From assembly GCA_033557465.1 (NCBI GenBank), contig CM066035.1, forward strand, positions 900,643,309 through 900,707,308: DNA of 64,000 nucleotides, written 5' to 3'. Position numbers and translations under genes: made by a program. A model generated the notes under the pieces. It was not told the origin of the DNA. It ran no database searches and was given only the letters and a program-made list of their open reading frames with translations. The DNA is from Ichthyophis bannanicus (taxonomy: Eukaryota > Chordata > Amphibia > Gymnophiona > Ichthyophiidae). This document shows positions 13,131 through 24,180 of this stretch, one piece after another; position 1 is the stretch's first letter, and each line of letters begins with the position of its first letter.

Positions 13131-14979
13131 GATGCACCCTATGCAGATGCATGCCAGGTTTGTAAACCTCCTCTGGGCCTGTAGCAAGGTTGCTATCACT
13201 GAGCCCGAATATCTTTCTTCTTCAACCTCACCCTTTCAAGAACCATGCCGGAAGCAAGAATTGATCCACCTGGGGCATGCGAAGTGGCCCCTGCATCAAG
13301 AGGTCCTTCCGAACTGGAAGCCGCCACAGTCAGTCAATCCGCCAGTATCCGAATCAGGTCAGCATACTACGGGCACCTCAGCCAGTCCGGTGCCACCAGA
13401 ATTACAGATCCCCGGTGCGTCTCTATCCATTGCACTAACCGGCCCTATGAGCGCCCATGGGGGAAAACAGAGAAGACCCTCTTCGGGCCACTGCTGAATT
13501 AGAGCATCCAGGCCCTCGGATATCCTCTCTTCTGCTGAAAAACTGGCAGGTCCTTGGCCGACTCAAACATTGCCATTAGGTCTATGACCAATGTGCACCA
13601 TCGGCGGACCACCTGCTTGAACACCTCCTGACTGAGCTGCTACTCTTTGGAGTCCACGCGCACTTGGCTGAGGTAGTTTGCCGTCACATTATCAACTCCC
13701 GCTACATGCGTCATCGATAACGCCTGAAGACGAATCTCTGCCCATCCAAACAGCCTTTCGGCCTCCTCCTCCAGAGCTGCACTGCCCATGCCTCCTTGCC
13801 GGTCGATGTAAGCCACCGTGGTCGCATTGTCCAAGAGGACTTGGACCACCTTCCCCTGCAACCATAGCTCAAAACCTTCTAGCGCCAAGGTCACTGCTTG
13901 TATCTCGAGCCTGCTGATCGACCACAGGGCCTCCTGCGGACTCCTGTCTCTGAACAAAGCGTCCTTCACAATGGGCTCCCCAACCTGACAGGCTGACATT
14001 GGTCATCAGTGGAACCCACACCAGGGACTCCTTCCAGGCTCCCAACATGCAGCCACCAACTGAGGGCTCTCCTGGCGCTCCGCAGGCAGGGGAGTACTTG
14101 GGACAGGGATGGACTCTGATGGGACCACCGAAGGAGCAGAGCCTTCTGCAGCGGTCGCTTGAGCACCCTTGCACATGGGACTATCTCGAGAGTAGCCACC
14201 ATAGTCCCCAGAACCTGCAGATAATGCCACGCTGATGGTCTTGCCATCTTCAGGAACTGCCATATCCACTGTCGTAGCTCCTGCGCAAGGCGATCCGGCA
14301 GGAAACCCTGCCCATGCGGGTATCAAAGCACACTCAAAAATACTCTAGCTCCTGGGCCGGCCATAACTGACCCTTGGCTAGGTTGACCCCCTAACCGAGA
14401 CTGTTAAGGAACTTCCCCACCCGCGCTGTTGTCTTTTGCTAAAGTCCCTGGACTTCGCCTGGATCAGCCAATTGTCTAGGTACGGGTGGGTGAGAACCCC
14501 TTCCTTGCGGAGAGCTGCTGCCGAAGGGCAACGCTTGAAACTGGATATGTCCCCTTGGCACCGCAAAGCAGAGAAACTGCTGATGTTCTGGATGGATGGG
14601 AATGTGCAGATATGCCTCCATGAGATTGAGAGTCGCCAAAAACTCTCTGCTTCCTACCGCCACTATTACTGATCACAGCATTTCCATGTGGAAATGCATT
14701 ACCCAGAGATTCAGTGCCTTCGAAGTCAAGAATCGGGCAAAAGGAACCTTCCTTTTTGTGCACCATGAAATACATGGAATATCAACTGCAGACATACTGG
14801 TCTTGCGGAACCAGTTCCATGGATCTCAGCTGCAGGAGACAAGTCAAGGTCTCTTTCACTGCCGCCAACACTGCTGCGTCCACTTTGGGCAATTGAAGGA
14901 GCTCTCGTTCTTGCTCCGGCAGTGGGTATAGGCGCGTCATGGATTGCACCCATTTAAGACCAGCCCCAGCAGATCTCAC
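13131..14979 (-). pseudogene. DIRS H gag end, reverse transcriptase and RNase H (broken)
   Basis: A gag remnant at 14979-14880 (LPEQERELLQLPKVDAA) runs directly into reverse transcriptase sequence, so the gag C-terminus and the start of the polymerase are deleted. The polymerase box reads YLDNWLIQ instead of YLDDWLIR. RNase H (14174-13640) reads MTNVSLSGWGAH, with asparagine replacing the first catalytic aspartate, while E (SRLEIQA) and D (VLLDNAT) remain. Many frameshifts. Confidence 0.75.
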
Positions 14980-15286
14980 TCATCCTGGATCATCTGTCCT
15001 ACTACTCCATGTACCAGGCAGGCATATTCAAAATCAAACATCAATCATCAGCTTTCAGCCTACACCCACTCATACAACCAGACAACAGCACAAGACTGAG
15101 AAGAAGAGGCACATCCAACCGTGTCAACACACCTAAAGATATCAACAGGGTACGCAAGGACACCGAAAAACAAGCCTTATCAAAGGTGGCACCAACAATC
15201 TGGAACGCCCTCCCCGACAAACTGCATTCAACAACAGACCTTAAGGCGTTCAGGAAACTACTGAAGACAACCCTCTTCATAGAACA

Positions 15287-15299
15287 CTATGGTGACATT
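15287..15299. repeat. Target-site duplication of L1-1 (left copy)
   Basis: CTATGGTGACATT at 15287-15299 is repeated exactly at 20721-20733. The element's poly-T (A-tail complement) begins right after the left copy. Confidence 0.9.
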
Positions 15300-15490
15300 T
15301 ATTTTTTTTTTTAAATTTTATTTTTATTTTACACCAACAAATAGGTCTTCCTCAGTAGACCCAACTTACAACCGTTCCATTCATAAGAGTAATGCAACCT
15401 AACACAGAGCAATCAACTGGCAATATATTTTGTTTAAACCCCCACCCTCCACCCTTACCAAACAGCAGTATATACAGCTAGCAAACACCA

Positions 15491-18400
15491 TTATGGCGTG
15501 GACTTCCAGGTAATATACCTTCCCCACACTTGCATAAACCTTTGCACGTGTTCCTTTTTCATGGCCGTAAGTTTACTCATCAAATACAGGTGGTCTAAGG
15601 AGCTACGAAACTCCTCTAAGGTGGGGACCCCCACCTGTTTCCACTTCTTTGCAATCAATACTCTCAAAGCAATACACCCTAAATTCATAAAATCCCCCTC
15701 CCACCGATTAAGCTCTTCCACCCTCACTCCGAGGAGCGCCACAGCCGGCGAGGGCTGTACCTCCTTCTCCAAAATCCGGCCTAAAAGGCGGAACACCTCT
15801 CCCCACACTCCCTGAATCAGCTTACAGGTCCACCAAATATGTATATACGTTCCCCTTTCCCCACATTCCCTCCAGCACTGAGCATTGGTAGCGTGATACC
15901 TCTGGTTCAACCGCACAGGTGTCAAATGCCACCTATACAAAACCTTATAGTTATTTTCAATTAGAGAGACCGCCAACAGGCCTTTATAGTGAGAACGATA
16001 GATTTGCTTCCATGTATCCTCCCCCCAGTCGACCCCCAATTCCTCCTCCCACCTCCTTTGATATGACTCTTTGCCCCCACCCTCTTGCATCATAGCATAA
16101 AATTTTGTCACAACCCCCTTCCGCCACCCCCCCAGGAACATCTGCTCCACCTCAGTAGGGTCCCCCTGCAAACCCGGGATTATCTTATGGTGGATATAAT
16201 GGGTAATTTGTTGATAATGATAAACTTCTGTATCCTCCAGCCGATATTGCTCCTGCACCGCCGCAAAGCGTTTCAACACTCTACCCTCTATTAATTGACC
16301 TACCCGCTCCAGCCCTTTCCGAGCCCAAAGCTTAAAGGCCGAAACCCCCACCCCTGGCGGAAAGGCCGGATTTTCCCTTATTGGTATCAGCCGCGAAATC
16401 CCCTCCTTCCCCAACCACACACACTTCCATTTATTCCACACCTTCAAGGTTAATTGCACAAATGGGTTCTCCCCCTTAAAACCGCTATATCCCTCCCGTG
16501 GCACCCACAACAAATCCTCAAGCCGACCTTCCCGCAACTCCTCCGATTCCATCCACACCCATTCTTTCTTCTCCTCCTCGCACCAGTCCACACATGCACT
16601 CAATCGTGCGGCTTCCCAGTATTTCCCCAAATCTGGGAGCGCCAGTCCCCCCCTCTCCTTCCGACGTGTCGTAAGTCGCCCAGCTATTCGATTTTTTCTC
16701 GCCCCACCCACATATTTCATTATCACCTGTTGCCATTGCAATAAACAGCGTTTAGGCACCCCAATTGGAAGCACCGTAAACAGATACAGCCATTTAGGTA
16801 GGATCATCATTTTAACTGCAGACATCCGCCCATACCATGATAGCCCCTTACTCCCCCAGCTTTCCAAATCCTTCCGCACCAGTTTATCCATGGCCCCATA
16901 ATTAGCCTCAAACAAGTCCTCCTCCCTCATCGTCAATTTAATACCCAAATAAGTAATACTATGCTGAGCCCATTTAAATGGAAACTGTTCTTTTAAAATG
17001 AGCACGGTCTCTTCTGGTACCGAGACGTTCAAAATCTGGGACTTAGTCGCATTAATTTTAAACCCTGAATATTCCCCAAATTTCACTAAAAGGTCATAGA
17101 GTGCCGGTAACGACTTCTGCGGCTCAGTTACCATAAACAGTAAGTCGTCGGCAAATAGGGACACCTTACTTTCCAAAGCTATCCATCTCACCCCCCTCAC
17201 CTCCCCACATTCCCGTACCCACTGAGCTAAAGGTTCCATCGACAAAACGAACAAAAGTGGTGATAAGGGGCACCCTTGCCTCGTACCCCTCCGCAACTCA
17301 AAAGCCGCCGTATATTCCCCATTAATGCGAATCATCGCCCGCGGTCGGTGATAGATCGCTTGAACCCACCGCAGATAGTTCCCACCTATCCCCATCTTCT
17401 CCAATACCTTAAAAAGAAAGGGCCAGGCCACCCGATCGAAAGCTTTCTCAGCATCTATTGTTAGTAGCAACATCTGTTGTTTCCCCCTCTTCCCTCCCCA
17501 CATAGCATTCATCACTTTCCTTATATTATCAGAGGTATGCCGCCCCGGCACAAAGCCCGCCTGGTTCTCATGAACTAAATATGGTAGATGAGGCAATAGC
17601 CTATTGGCCAGTACCTTGGTATAGATTTTAAAGTCCATCCCCAACAGGGAGATGGGCCGGTATGAGCCACATAAGGTTAAATCTTTTCCCTCCTTTGGAA
17701 GTACTGTAATTCCAGCCGTACGCATGGTTTCTGGTATTGCCTCGTCCTCCGTGAAGGAGTTAAAGAGCCGAGTCAGAAGCTCCCCCAATTCCTCCCCAAA
17801 TGTTTTATAAAATTTGTTAGTGAAGTCGTCCAGGCCCGGTGCCTTATGTGCAGGTGTTTAATTACTGTCATCACTTCCCCCACTTCAATGGACCGAGAAA
17901 GCCACTCTGCTTGCCCCGCACTCAAACCCGGAAGGTTCATACTTAAAAACTCATCCATCCCCTGCCGCTCTCCTTCCTTGTCTGGAGTATACAACTGTTT
18001 ATAATACTCAACAAACCTCTCTTGTAGTTCCCCCAACTGCCTCAGATCCTTCCCTTGGGCATCCTTAATTTTCGTTATATAATTCCGCTGACGTTGTTGT
18101 TTCAGCTTATGCGCTAGTAATCTCCCAGGTTTATTGCCCCACTCGAAAAACTCTTGTTTCAGCTTATCCTGAGCATATTTAATCTCACCAAGCTCTAACT
18201 CCCCTAGCTCCCTCCGTGCCTGAGCCAACTCCCTCCGGCCCATCCCTCCCAACTCTCCCCTTTTCTGCCGCCCTTCCAGTTCCCTGATCTTGTCATATAC
18301 TATCCGCTTTTGCCTTTCCTGTATCTTCTTCCGATAGGAACCAATAGATATCAACTTCCCTCTCACCACCACCTTCAAACATTCCCAAAGAGTGCCAATT

Positions 18401-19274
18401 TTACACTCATCTGTATCATTAAACTCTAAGTATTCTTTAATATGTTCCTTTACTTGTATAACAATCTCCGGTACCTCCAGCAAGGATTCATTTAAACACC
18501 ACCTCAAACCTTTCCCCCCCTCTCCCCCCAACACAATCTCCACCCAAAACGGAGCATGGTCTGACACCGTGCGCTCACCAATCTCGCACCCTCCCAGATC
18601 CTTAACCAGAGTCTTTGCCACCCATATCATATCCAATCTAGATAGAGAGTCATGCACCGGGGACCAATAAGTATAATCCCGCCTCCTCCCTCTCACCTCT
18701 CGCCACACATCCACCACCCCCAATTGTGCCCCCATTGTTTTCAACGCTCTCCTACTTTTCCCATTCCCCAGGGCCTTCCCCTTGGAATTATCCAAGATAG
18801 GGCTACTCGTTAAATTAAAATCTACCCCCACTATTATCTGCCCCTCTGCAAATTCTGTCACCCTTCTAGTTAATTCCTCGAAGAAGGCCCCCCTGTGCCA
18901 TATTTGGTCCATAAATATTCACCAATGTAAATTTCTGGTCCTTTATCTGTAGCTTAACCATCAGGTACCGCCCTTCCTTGTCCTGTTGTATCTCTTGCAC
19001 CTGGTGAGGTACTTGAGCACGCACCAAAATACCTACCCCCCCTTTTTTTTTTCCACCCGGTTGGAAGCAAACCATCGTCCCAGAAATTTTTGTTGGCCAT
19101 CCTCCATTCGTCCCTTTTCAACAGATGTGTCTCCTGTAGAAACACCACATCACTTTTTAATCTATCAAACTCCTTATATATTCTTTGTCTCTTCATTGGG
19201 GAGTTTAGGCCACGCACATTCATAGTTACCAACCTGAATTTATCCATCGTCACCACACTTACCCATCCACCCAC
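15491..19274 (-). pseudogene. L1-1 ORF2: endonuclease-reverse transcriptase (three frameshifts)
   Basis: It would nick the target and prime cDNA synthesis there. The N-terminal endonuclease has TMNVRGLNSPMKR, VFLQETHLL, LVNIYGPN, VGVDFNLT and VSDHAPFWVE. The reverse transcriptase (open 17788-15491, 765 codons) has GSYRPISLLGMDFKIYTKVL, DAEKAFDRVAW, RGTRQGCPLSPLLF and the catalytic FADD at residues 212-215 of that segment. A C-terminal cysteine-histidine motif (CWRECGERGTYIHIWWTC) follows. The frame shifts near 19040 (a T11-like run on plus), near 18890 (a C run) and near 17850. Two of the three sit in homopolymers. Confidence 0.92.
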
Positions 19275-19551
19275 ATCTTGTGCTGTTTGGCTGGAAAAAC
19301 CCTATCTAACCCCCCCCCACACCCCCCTACCCCCCGCCCCCCACCCCATCCTTTCCCCCCTTCTTTCCAAGGCACCAACGCCTCGAATACCCGAGGCATG
19401 ACCCACCAGCCCGAGCCCCTTTTCCCATCAAAATTATTCACAAAGGGCCCCCCCCCCCGATCCCATATAGGACCTAATAAGCATCAGACTGTTCACCACT
19501 TTTCCCATACAGTCATAAATCTATATTGTCCAGAGAGTCAGCTCCTCCTCT

Positions 19552-20574
19552 TCACCCCTCAGATCCCTCCGGCGTCTTCTGCTGATGTCTCCGCAGCCTC
19601 CGATCTCCCTGAGGTGCTCTCCTCCATCCGCTTTCCCCCGGCCTCTTCCTTTGCATTTTTGGCCGTTCCGTCTGTGGTATCGCCGGTATCCCCGTCCACC
19701 CCGCCTTCTCCATTGCCTGAATTGCTTCCGCCATAGTTTTCACATAGGACATGACACTATCAATGCAAAATTGCAACCCAAACGGGAACAGCCATTTGTA
19801 TCTAACGGCCCTCTCCCTCAACTGTGCAGTAATGGGAGCAAACTCCCTCCGCTTCCGCATTGTAATCGCAGAAAGGTCAGCATAAATCTCCAGACGTTGG
19901 TTGTCCCACTTGAAGTGCTTAACTTTCCGGGCTGCTTCCACCACGATATTTTTGGTGGAATACTCATGAAAACACACTATAATGTCTCTATGAAAGCCTT
20001 CCTTTCTGGAGCCCAACGCTCTGTGAGCCCGGTCTATCTTCCAACACAGGCCCTCCGCCGGCACTCCAGCCTCCAGCACCAATTGTTTGCACACTCTCTC
20101 TACCAAATTTGCACAGTCCATATTCTCCGCTGTTTCAGCAATGCCCCGCAGTCGTACATTTGCCCTCCGGGATCGATTTTCTAAGTCCTCCACTTTGGAC
20201 CACAACTCCTCTTGCTCTCCTTCCATACTCTCCATCTGCTCTTGCAATTTTTGCAACATATTGTCCTGCGTTTCAACTTTATTTTCCAAATCCTCCAGCC
20301 GTTGGCCCACCTCACGGATTTCTCCACGTAAGTCCTCTAGCCAACCCTGGATATCTGTTTTAAACAGGGACAGATCTTGTCTGAGGGTGGAGAACCACCC
20401 ATGCAGCTCTCCCCCGAGTACCTCCACTTCATTGCCCTTCTGCTTCTCCACCCTGGAGGCCTCTTCTTCGCTGCCCGCGTGTCCCGTCGCCATCTTGGAT
20501 TTTCCCGCGGCACTCACCACTGCCGCACCTTTGTAGGCAAACGCCTTTAATTCGGTGCTACTTTTTTTCATCAC
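19552..20574 (-). CDS. L1-1 ORF1 RNA-binding protein
   Basis: An intact 340-residue L1 ORF1 protein that coats the element RNA. Residues about 65-135 are a coiled coil (heptads through LEDLENKVETQDNMLQKLQ). Next comes the RNA-recognition domain, opening with VEDLENRSRRANVRLRGI, then the C-terminal domain (RAHRALGSR, ADLSAITMRKRREF, KWLFPFGLQF). The tail is arginine-rich. Start chosen at the first methionine, as the region upstream is short leader. It resembles the ORF1 at 25845-26823 throughout. The frame is open, but ORF2 of the same copy is broken. Confidence 0.88.
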   Translation of the reverse strand: MMKKSSTELKAFAYKGAAVVSAAGKSKMATGHAGSEEEASRVEKQKGNEVEVLGGELHGWFSTLRQDLSLFKTDIQGWLEDLRGEIREVGQRLEDLENKVETQDNMLQKLQEQMESMEGEQEELWSKVEDLENRSRRANVRLRGIAETAENMDCANLVERVCKQLVLEAGVPAEGLCWKIDRAHRALGSRKEGFHRDIIVCFHEYSTKNIVVEAARKVKHFKWDNQRLEIYADLSAITMRKRREFAPITAQLRERAVRYKWLFPFGLQFCIDSVMSYVKTMAEAIQAMEKAGWTGIPAIPQTERPKMQRKRPGESGWRRAPQGDRRLRRHQQKTPEGSEG

Positions 20575-20990
20575 CAGATAGCCACTCGTTTCACACCACT
20601 CTCCACCAATTTTCCGACTCTCCAGACCCCACGTTCCAGCAGGGGGTGCCCCTGCAATTCACTCAGTCACGGAGCTCCGTGCGTTTGCTGCCTCTCAGGC
20701 TGGTGACGTCATTTCCTCTCCTATGGTGACATTATTTAAACCATGCAACAGACACCTCAATTCCCCCCACGTCACTATAATTGTAATTAAGCAAGGAACT
20801 GATACCCATAGCATTGTAAATAGCGCACGCTGTAAATAGCACCACAAGAATCAACGTCCAGACACACTCACACGCATACACTACTCACTGCATGTACACA
20901 CTATACACTGTATCTTATTGACTATTTGCTGTTCAGACTGCCTTGATTGCAGGATAAGGCAGTATAGAAATACGTTTAAATAAATAAATA

Positions 20991-21120
20991 TTCAGGGCCT
21001 TGAGGGACACAGATTGTGAGCCCTTTGGGGACAAAGGATTGTATCAGTACCTGTCTGTAGTGATTGTAAACCGATTTGATGCCCTTCGGCCTGGGCGGTA
21101 CATCAAGAAATTGCATAAAC
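20991..21120 (+). repeat. L2-like LINE or SINE 3' tail
   Basis: Contains GATTGTGAGCCCTTTGGGGA, then GTAAACCGATTTGATG and GGCGGTACATCAAGAAAT, the usual layout of an L2-type 3' end. It ends in an A-rich ATAAGCATAA tail at about 21120. The SINE at 63318 carries a related GTGAGCCCTTCAGGGAC segment. Confidence 0.55.
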
Positions 21121-21720
21121 ATAAGCATAAAGATGAGCGCCGGTAGCTCCTCCCAACCGAAACCCCTAACAATCCGGGCCTGATCCTCCTGTTCTGGAAT
21201 CTCTCCTTCTTTCAACTCCTCATGCAGATCTAGCTCCGTGTCAAGGTCTTCCCCATCCAGCCCCTCTGACAACAGCGATTGCTGCCACTCCTCTAAGCCT
21301 CAAGCCTGCTGACTCATGCTCTTTTACTTCTGATACCCTCTTAGTCCTGTGTTCTGGGGCTGAAGAGCCGCTTGCCTAGCCCTGCTGACGTAGGCAAAAC
21401 GCCTTATGCAAAAATAAGACAAACTCCGGTGAGAACTCCCCCGGGAGCCTTATTGCTCCCTGGGCTTGAGGGGTGGATGGTCCGGGCATCATGCAGAGAC
21501 CGGGGACCGGATCCATTGAAGGTAAAATGGAGCCCCCCCCCATCTCCAGGGTCTCTTGCAACCGGGAGGGACTCTCCTGTCTCGTCTCATCCTACAGGCC
21601 CTGCTCCAATGACTTAGTCTCTTGTGTGCAGTCTAGGCAGACACCTGCCTCCGAGACCATACTCCATTGGGGACCACATATCTTGAGGATTTTTAGATTG
21701 TGCTGGAGTGATGTACCTTA
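21121..21720 (-). pseudogene. DIRS H gag fragment, N-terminal part
   Basis: The minus frame from 21272 reads an acidic stretch (GEDLDTELDLHEELKEGEIPEQEDQ) followed by GWEELPALI, closely parallel to A's gag at 9541-9845. Further upstream, to about 21720, open but unrecognised sequence continues with stops. This piece joins the H remnant at 14979 once the LINE insertions are removed. Confidence 0.5.
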
Positions 21721-21730
21721 AAGATTCAAA

Positions 21731-21950
21731 ATGGACCTTGCAATAATCCAATCAAACTGACACTTTCTCCGAGTAAAGTTTACGTTTTTATTCTAAGTAC
21801 TACAAATGGCTATAAGGGAATACAGCTTCCCTTACAAGCGATATTACAAATTTAATCAGTACATAATCTGGGCTAAGAGACAAGGGATGATCATGTCAGG
21901 TTACTCACTGACCATAGCAAGATGGAAGGATTTCATTAAATACATTAAAT
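21731..21950. other. Unassigned AT-rich spacer
   Basis: I see no gene or clear element end between the gag remnant of H and the first CR1-like copy. Confidence 0.4.
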
Positions 21951-22985
21951 ACCTTTATGGAAATGGGTAAAAGGGGCAACATATGGAAAGCAGTATGTAT
22001 AAATGCCCGTAGCATGGAAAATAAGATCCCAGATGTTGAAGCTTTAATGGGAGTGGCTGACTTGGATTTAGTGGCAGTTACAGAAACATGGTTCACAGAA
22101 AACCATGATTGGGATGTAATTATACCAGGCAATACTTTATTCAGAAAGGACAGGGTAAGAAGAAGGGGAGGAGGAGTGGCACTATATCTCAAAAATAATA
22201 TTAAAGCTTTGGAATTACAGAGCTTAAAAGGGAGAGAGGAAGCACTGTGGGTTAAACTAGAAAGAGGGTAAAAGAAATCTATTTGCATTGGCGTGTTATA
22301 CAGACCTTCCTCACAAGAGGAAGAGGTGGACAGAGTTAATTAAAGACATACGCAGCATTACTAGGAATGGGGAAGTGCTACTGATAGGGCATTTCAATAC
22401 GTCAGATCTTGATTGGCACATTCCTGCTGCAATATCATCTAGAAGTAAGGAGATCCTGGATTCTCTACAGGGAGAACAATTCAGGCAATTGGTAACAGAC
22501 CCCACATGTAAAGGGGCCATACTGGACTTTGTGATTACCAATGGTGAAAGTGTTTCTGATGTTATAGTGGGAGATCATTTTGCATCCAGTGATCACCAGA
22601 TGGTGTGGTTCAGTATTAGTATTCATTCAAAAGCAAGGGTCTTAGACTTTAGGAAAACTAACTTTGCCAAGATGGGCCAATACCTCAGGGAGTCATTAGC
22701 AGGATGGGAACAGCTGGGGGATACAAGCCTAGATTGGCCACTGTTGGAAACAGAATACTGGGCTTGATGGACCTTGGTCTGACCCAGTATGGCATATCTT
22801 ATGTTCTTATGTAAAAACAGTGGGCAAAACTGAAAGGGGATATTTTAAAGGCAACCAACCTTTTTGTTAAAATGGTAAATAAAGGTAAAAGGAAAAAGAG
22901 ACTTCTATGGTTTTCAAAAGAAGTAGCTGAAAAGGTGAAGAAAAAGAGGGAGGCCCTCATCTCTCTGTTGCAGGGAAAAGAATCC
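21951..22985 (+). pseudogene. CR1-like LINE copy 1, endonuclease part
   Basis: Encodes the apurinic-type endonuclease of a CR1-group LINE: CINARSMENKIPDVEAL, AVTETWFTENHDWDV, RRGGGVALYLKNNIK, IGHFNTSDLDWH and a SSDHQMVWF box. In the GHFN box, histidine replaces the aspartate of GDFN seen in copy 2. Stops and frameshifts occur near 22271 and 22290. A CR1 tail fragment interrupts it at 22734-22811, after which KRKKRLLWFSKEVAEKVK-like sequence resumes. The reverse transcriptase part is missing. It resembles copy 2 collinearly. Confidence 0.85.
22734..22811 (+). repeat. 5'-truncated CR1 3' tail inside CR1 copy 1
   Basis: Reads TGGCCACTGTTGGAAACAG, then CTGGGCTTGATGGACC, TTGGTCTGACCCAGTATGGC and finally TTATGTTCTTATG, the standard CR1-group 3' end. 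It lies within endonuclease-coding sequence, which continues directly after it. Confidence 0.85.
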
Positions 22986-23033
22986 TAAGTGAAAAATTCA
23001 AGCAATATGTGAATATGCATTTAAACTAGAAAA

Positions 23034-23078
23034 AGGGGGTGACGGATGTGGAAGGTCAAGCTCTGGACGTCACCCCCT
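23034..23078. repeat. 11-bp inverted repeat at the CR1 copy boundary
   Basis: AGGGGGTGACG (23034-23044) and its exact complement CGTCACCCCCT (23068-23078). It lies where copy 1 ends and copy 2 begins. Its role is unknown. Confidence 0.6.
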
Positions 23079-23163
23079 GCAAAAGCAGATTCAAATTAGA
23101 AACAGCCACACTTTTAAACCACACATCAAAAACAAGTGGGAATATGTAGGCAGAACAAAATCA

Positions 23164-24180
23164 ATGCAAAATACACACAAGCTAGTTAAATGCTGGAAAG
23201 CAATGAGCACAAATGCTCGAAGCTTAGCCAACAAAGTTCCAGACCAGGAAGCCCTAATAGTGGAAATGGATTTGGACATTGTGGCCATTACAGAAACATG
23301 GCTTAATGAATCGCATGATTGGGATATAGCCATAGCTGGCTATAATCTATTCAGAAGAGACAGAGAAAATGGAAGAGGAGGAGGAGTAGCCTTGTATGTC
23401 AAAAGCAATATTAAAGCTACTGAAATGCAGGGGGCATGGGGAAAAGAAGCAGCGCTCTGGATTGTGTTGGAAAGAGGAAATGGCACTGGCATCCATACTG
23501 CTGAAGTCTACAGACCTCCGACACAAATTGAAGAGATAGATAACGAACTGATTATAGATATTGCAAAGATAGCCACAAAGGGGGAAGTGATAATATTGGG
23601 TGACTTTAATCTACCGGATGTGGACTGGATTACTCCTTCTGCAAATCTGGAAAGAAGCAAAAAAATTGTGGATGCTCTCCAAGATGCATTACTTAGACAA
23701 ATGGTGATGGAACCAACCAGGGAAAGCTCAACACTGGATTTAGTGCTCACCAACAGTGATAGAGTGTCGAATGTCTGCGTGAGTGCCCCTGTGAGCAGCA
23801 TTGATCATCACACGGTGTGGTTTGAGATAAAAGCCATGGTACAGGCCAATCATAGCAAGCTCAAAGTCCTAAACTTCAAAAACAACGACGTCAATAAAAT
23901 GGCCGAGTACCTAAAGGAGGAGCTGACAGGGTGGATGGAGATAAGGGAAGTGGAATTGCAATGGGCTAAACTAAAGGTGGCAATAAAAGTGGCAACAGAT
24001 AAATATGTAAGAAAAGTAAACAAAAACAAGAGGAGAAGAATACCTGTTTGGTTTTCCAAAGAAGTGGCTGCTCAAATAAAGGCAAAAGGAACACAGCTTT
24101 CACAAAATTCAAAAGCTCACAAACAGAGGAACACAGAAATGAATATAGGATCAAACTCAAAGAGACAAAAAGAGAAATAA
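23164..24180 (+). pseudogene. CR1-like LINE copy 2, endonuclease domain
   Basis: An open 338-codon segment, start taken at MQNTHKLVKCWKAMS. Catalytic-type motifs: STNARSLANKVPDQEAL, VAITETWLNESHDWD, GRGGGVALYVKSNIKA, IILGDFNLPDVDW and SSIDHHTVWF. A basic linker (KVNKNKRRRIPVWFSKEV) follows. The frame ends at 24180 and the protein continues in another frame from about 24048, so a frameshift separates it from the polymerase. Confidence 0.88.

Larger units (their letters stand above)
15300..20720 (-). mobile_element. L1 retrotransposon L1-1, nearly full length
   Basis: A 5.4-kb LINE on the minus strand, flanked by a 13-bp target duplication. It carries a poly-T tract at the left (3') end, ORF2 (19274-15491), a G-rich (C-rich on plus) inter-ORF segment and an intact ORF1 (20574-19552). 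The GC-rich leader at 20575-20720 is short. ORF2 damage is limited to a few frameshifts, which suggests a fairly recent insertion. It sits inside the L2-like fragment. Confidence 0.92.
15005..20990 (+). mobile_element. L2-like LINE 3' fragment, split by L1-1
   Basis: The first part (about 15005-15299) encodes the end of a LINE polymerase with the usual closing pattern APTIWNALPDKL and DLKAFRKLLKTTLF. It is interrupted by L1-1 and continues at 20734 to a 3' tail that ends GGCAGTATAGAAATACG plus a short AAATAAATA repeat at about 20975-20990. Only the 3' end is present, consistent with 5' truncation on insertion into DIRS H. Assignment to L2 rather than another CR1-group clade is tentative. Confidence 0.65.
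11584..21730 (-). mobile_element. DIRS-like retrotransposon copy H, decayed and split
   Basis: The left terminus near 11584 reads ATTAGACTTACCTGCTAATT. An internal complementary region lies at 12063-12172. Recombinase (12176-13130), RNase H and reverse transcriptase (13131-14979) follow on the minus strand. Gag is cut near 15005 by an L2-like LINE and resumes at about 21121-21720. The segment between gag and polymerase is deleted. I find no right terminal repeat before 21950, so the right end is truncated. Its terminal and coding sequences are closest to copy G. Confidence 0.75.

Noticed and set aside
19585..20536. Open frames opposite L1-1 ORF1
   Set aside because: Antisense shadows of an intact, well-supported ORF1.
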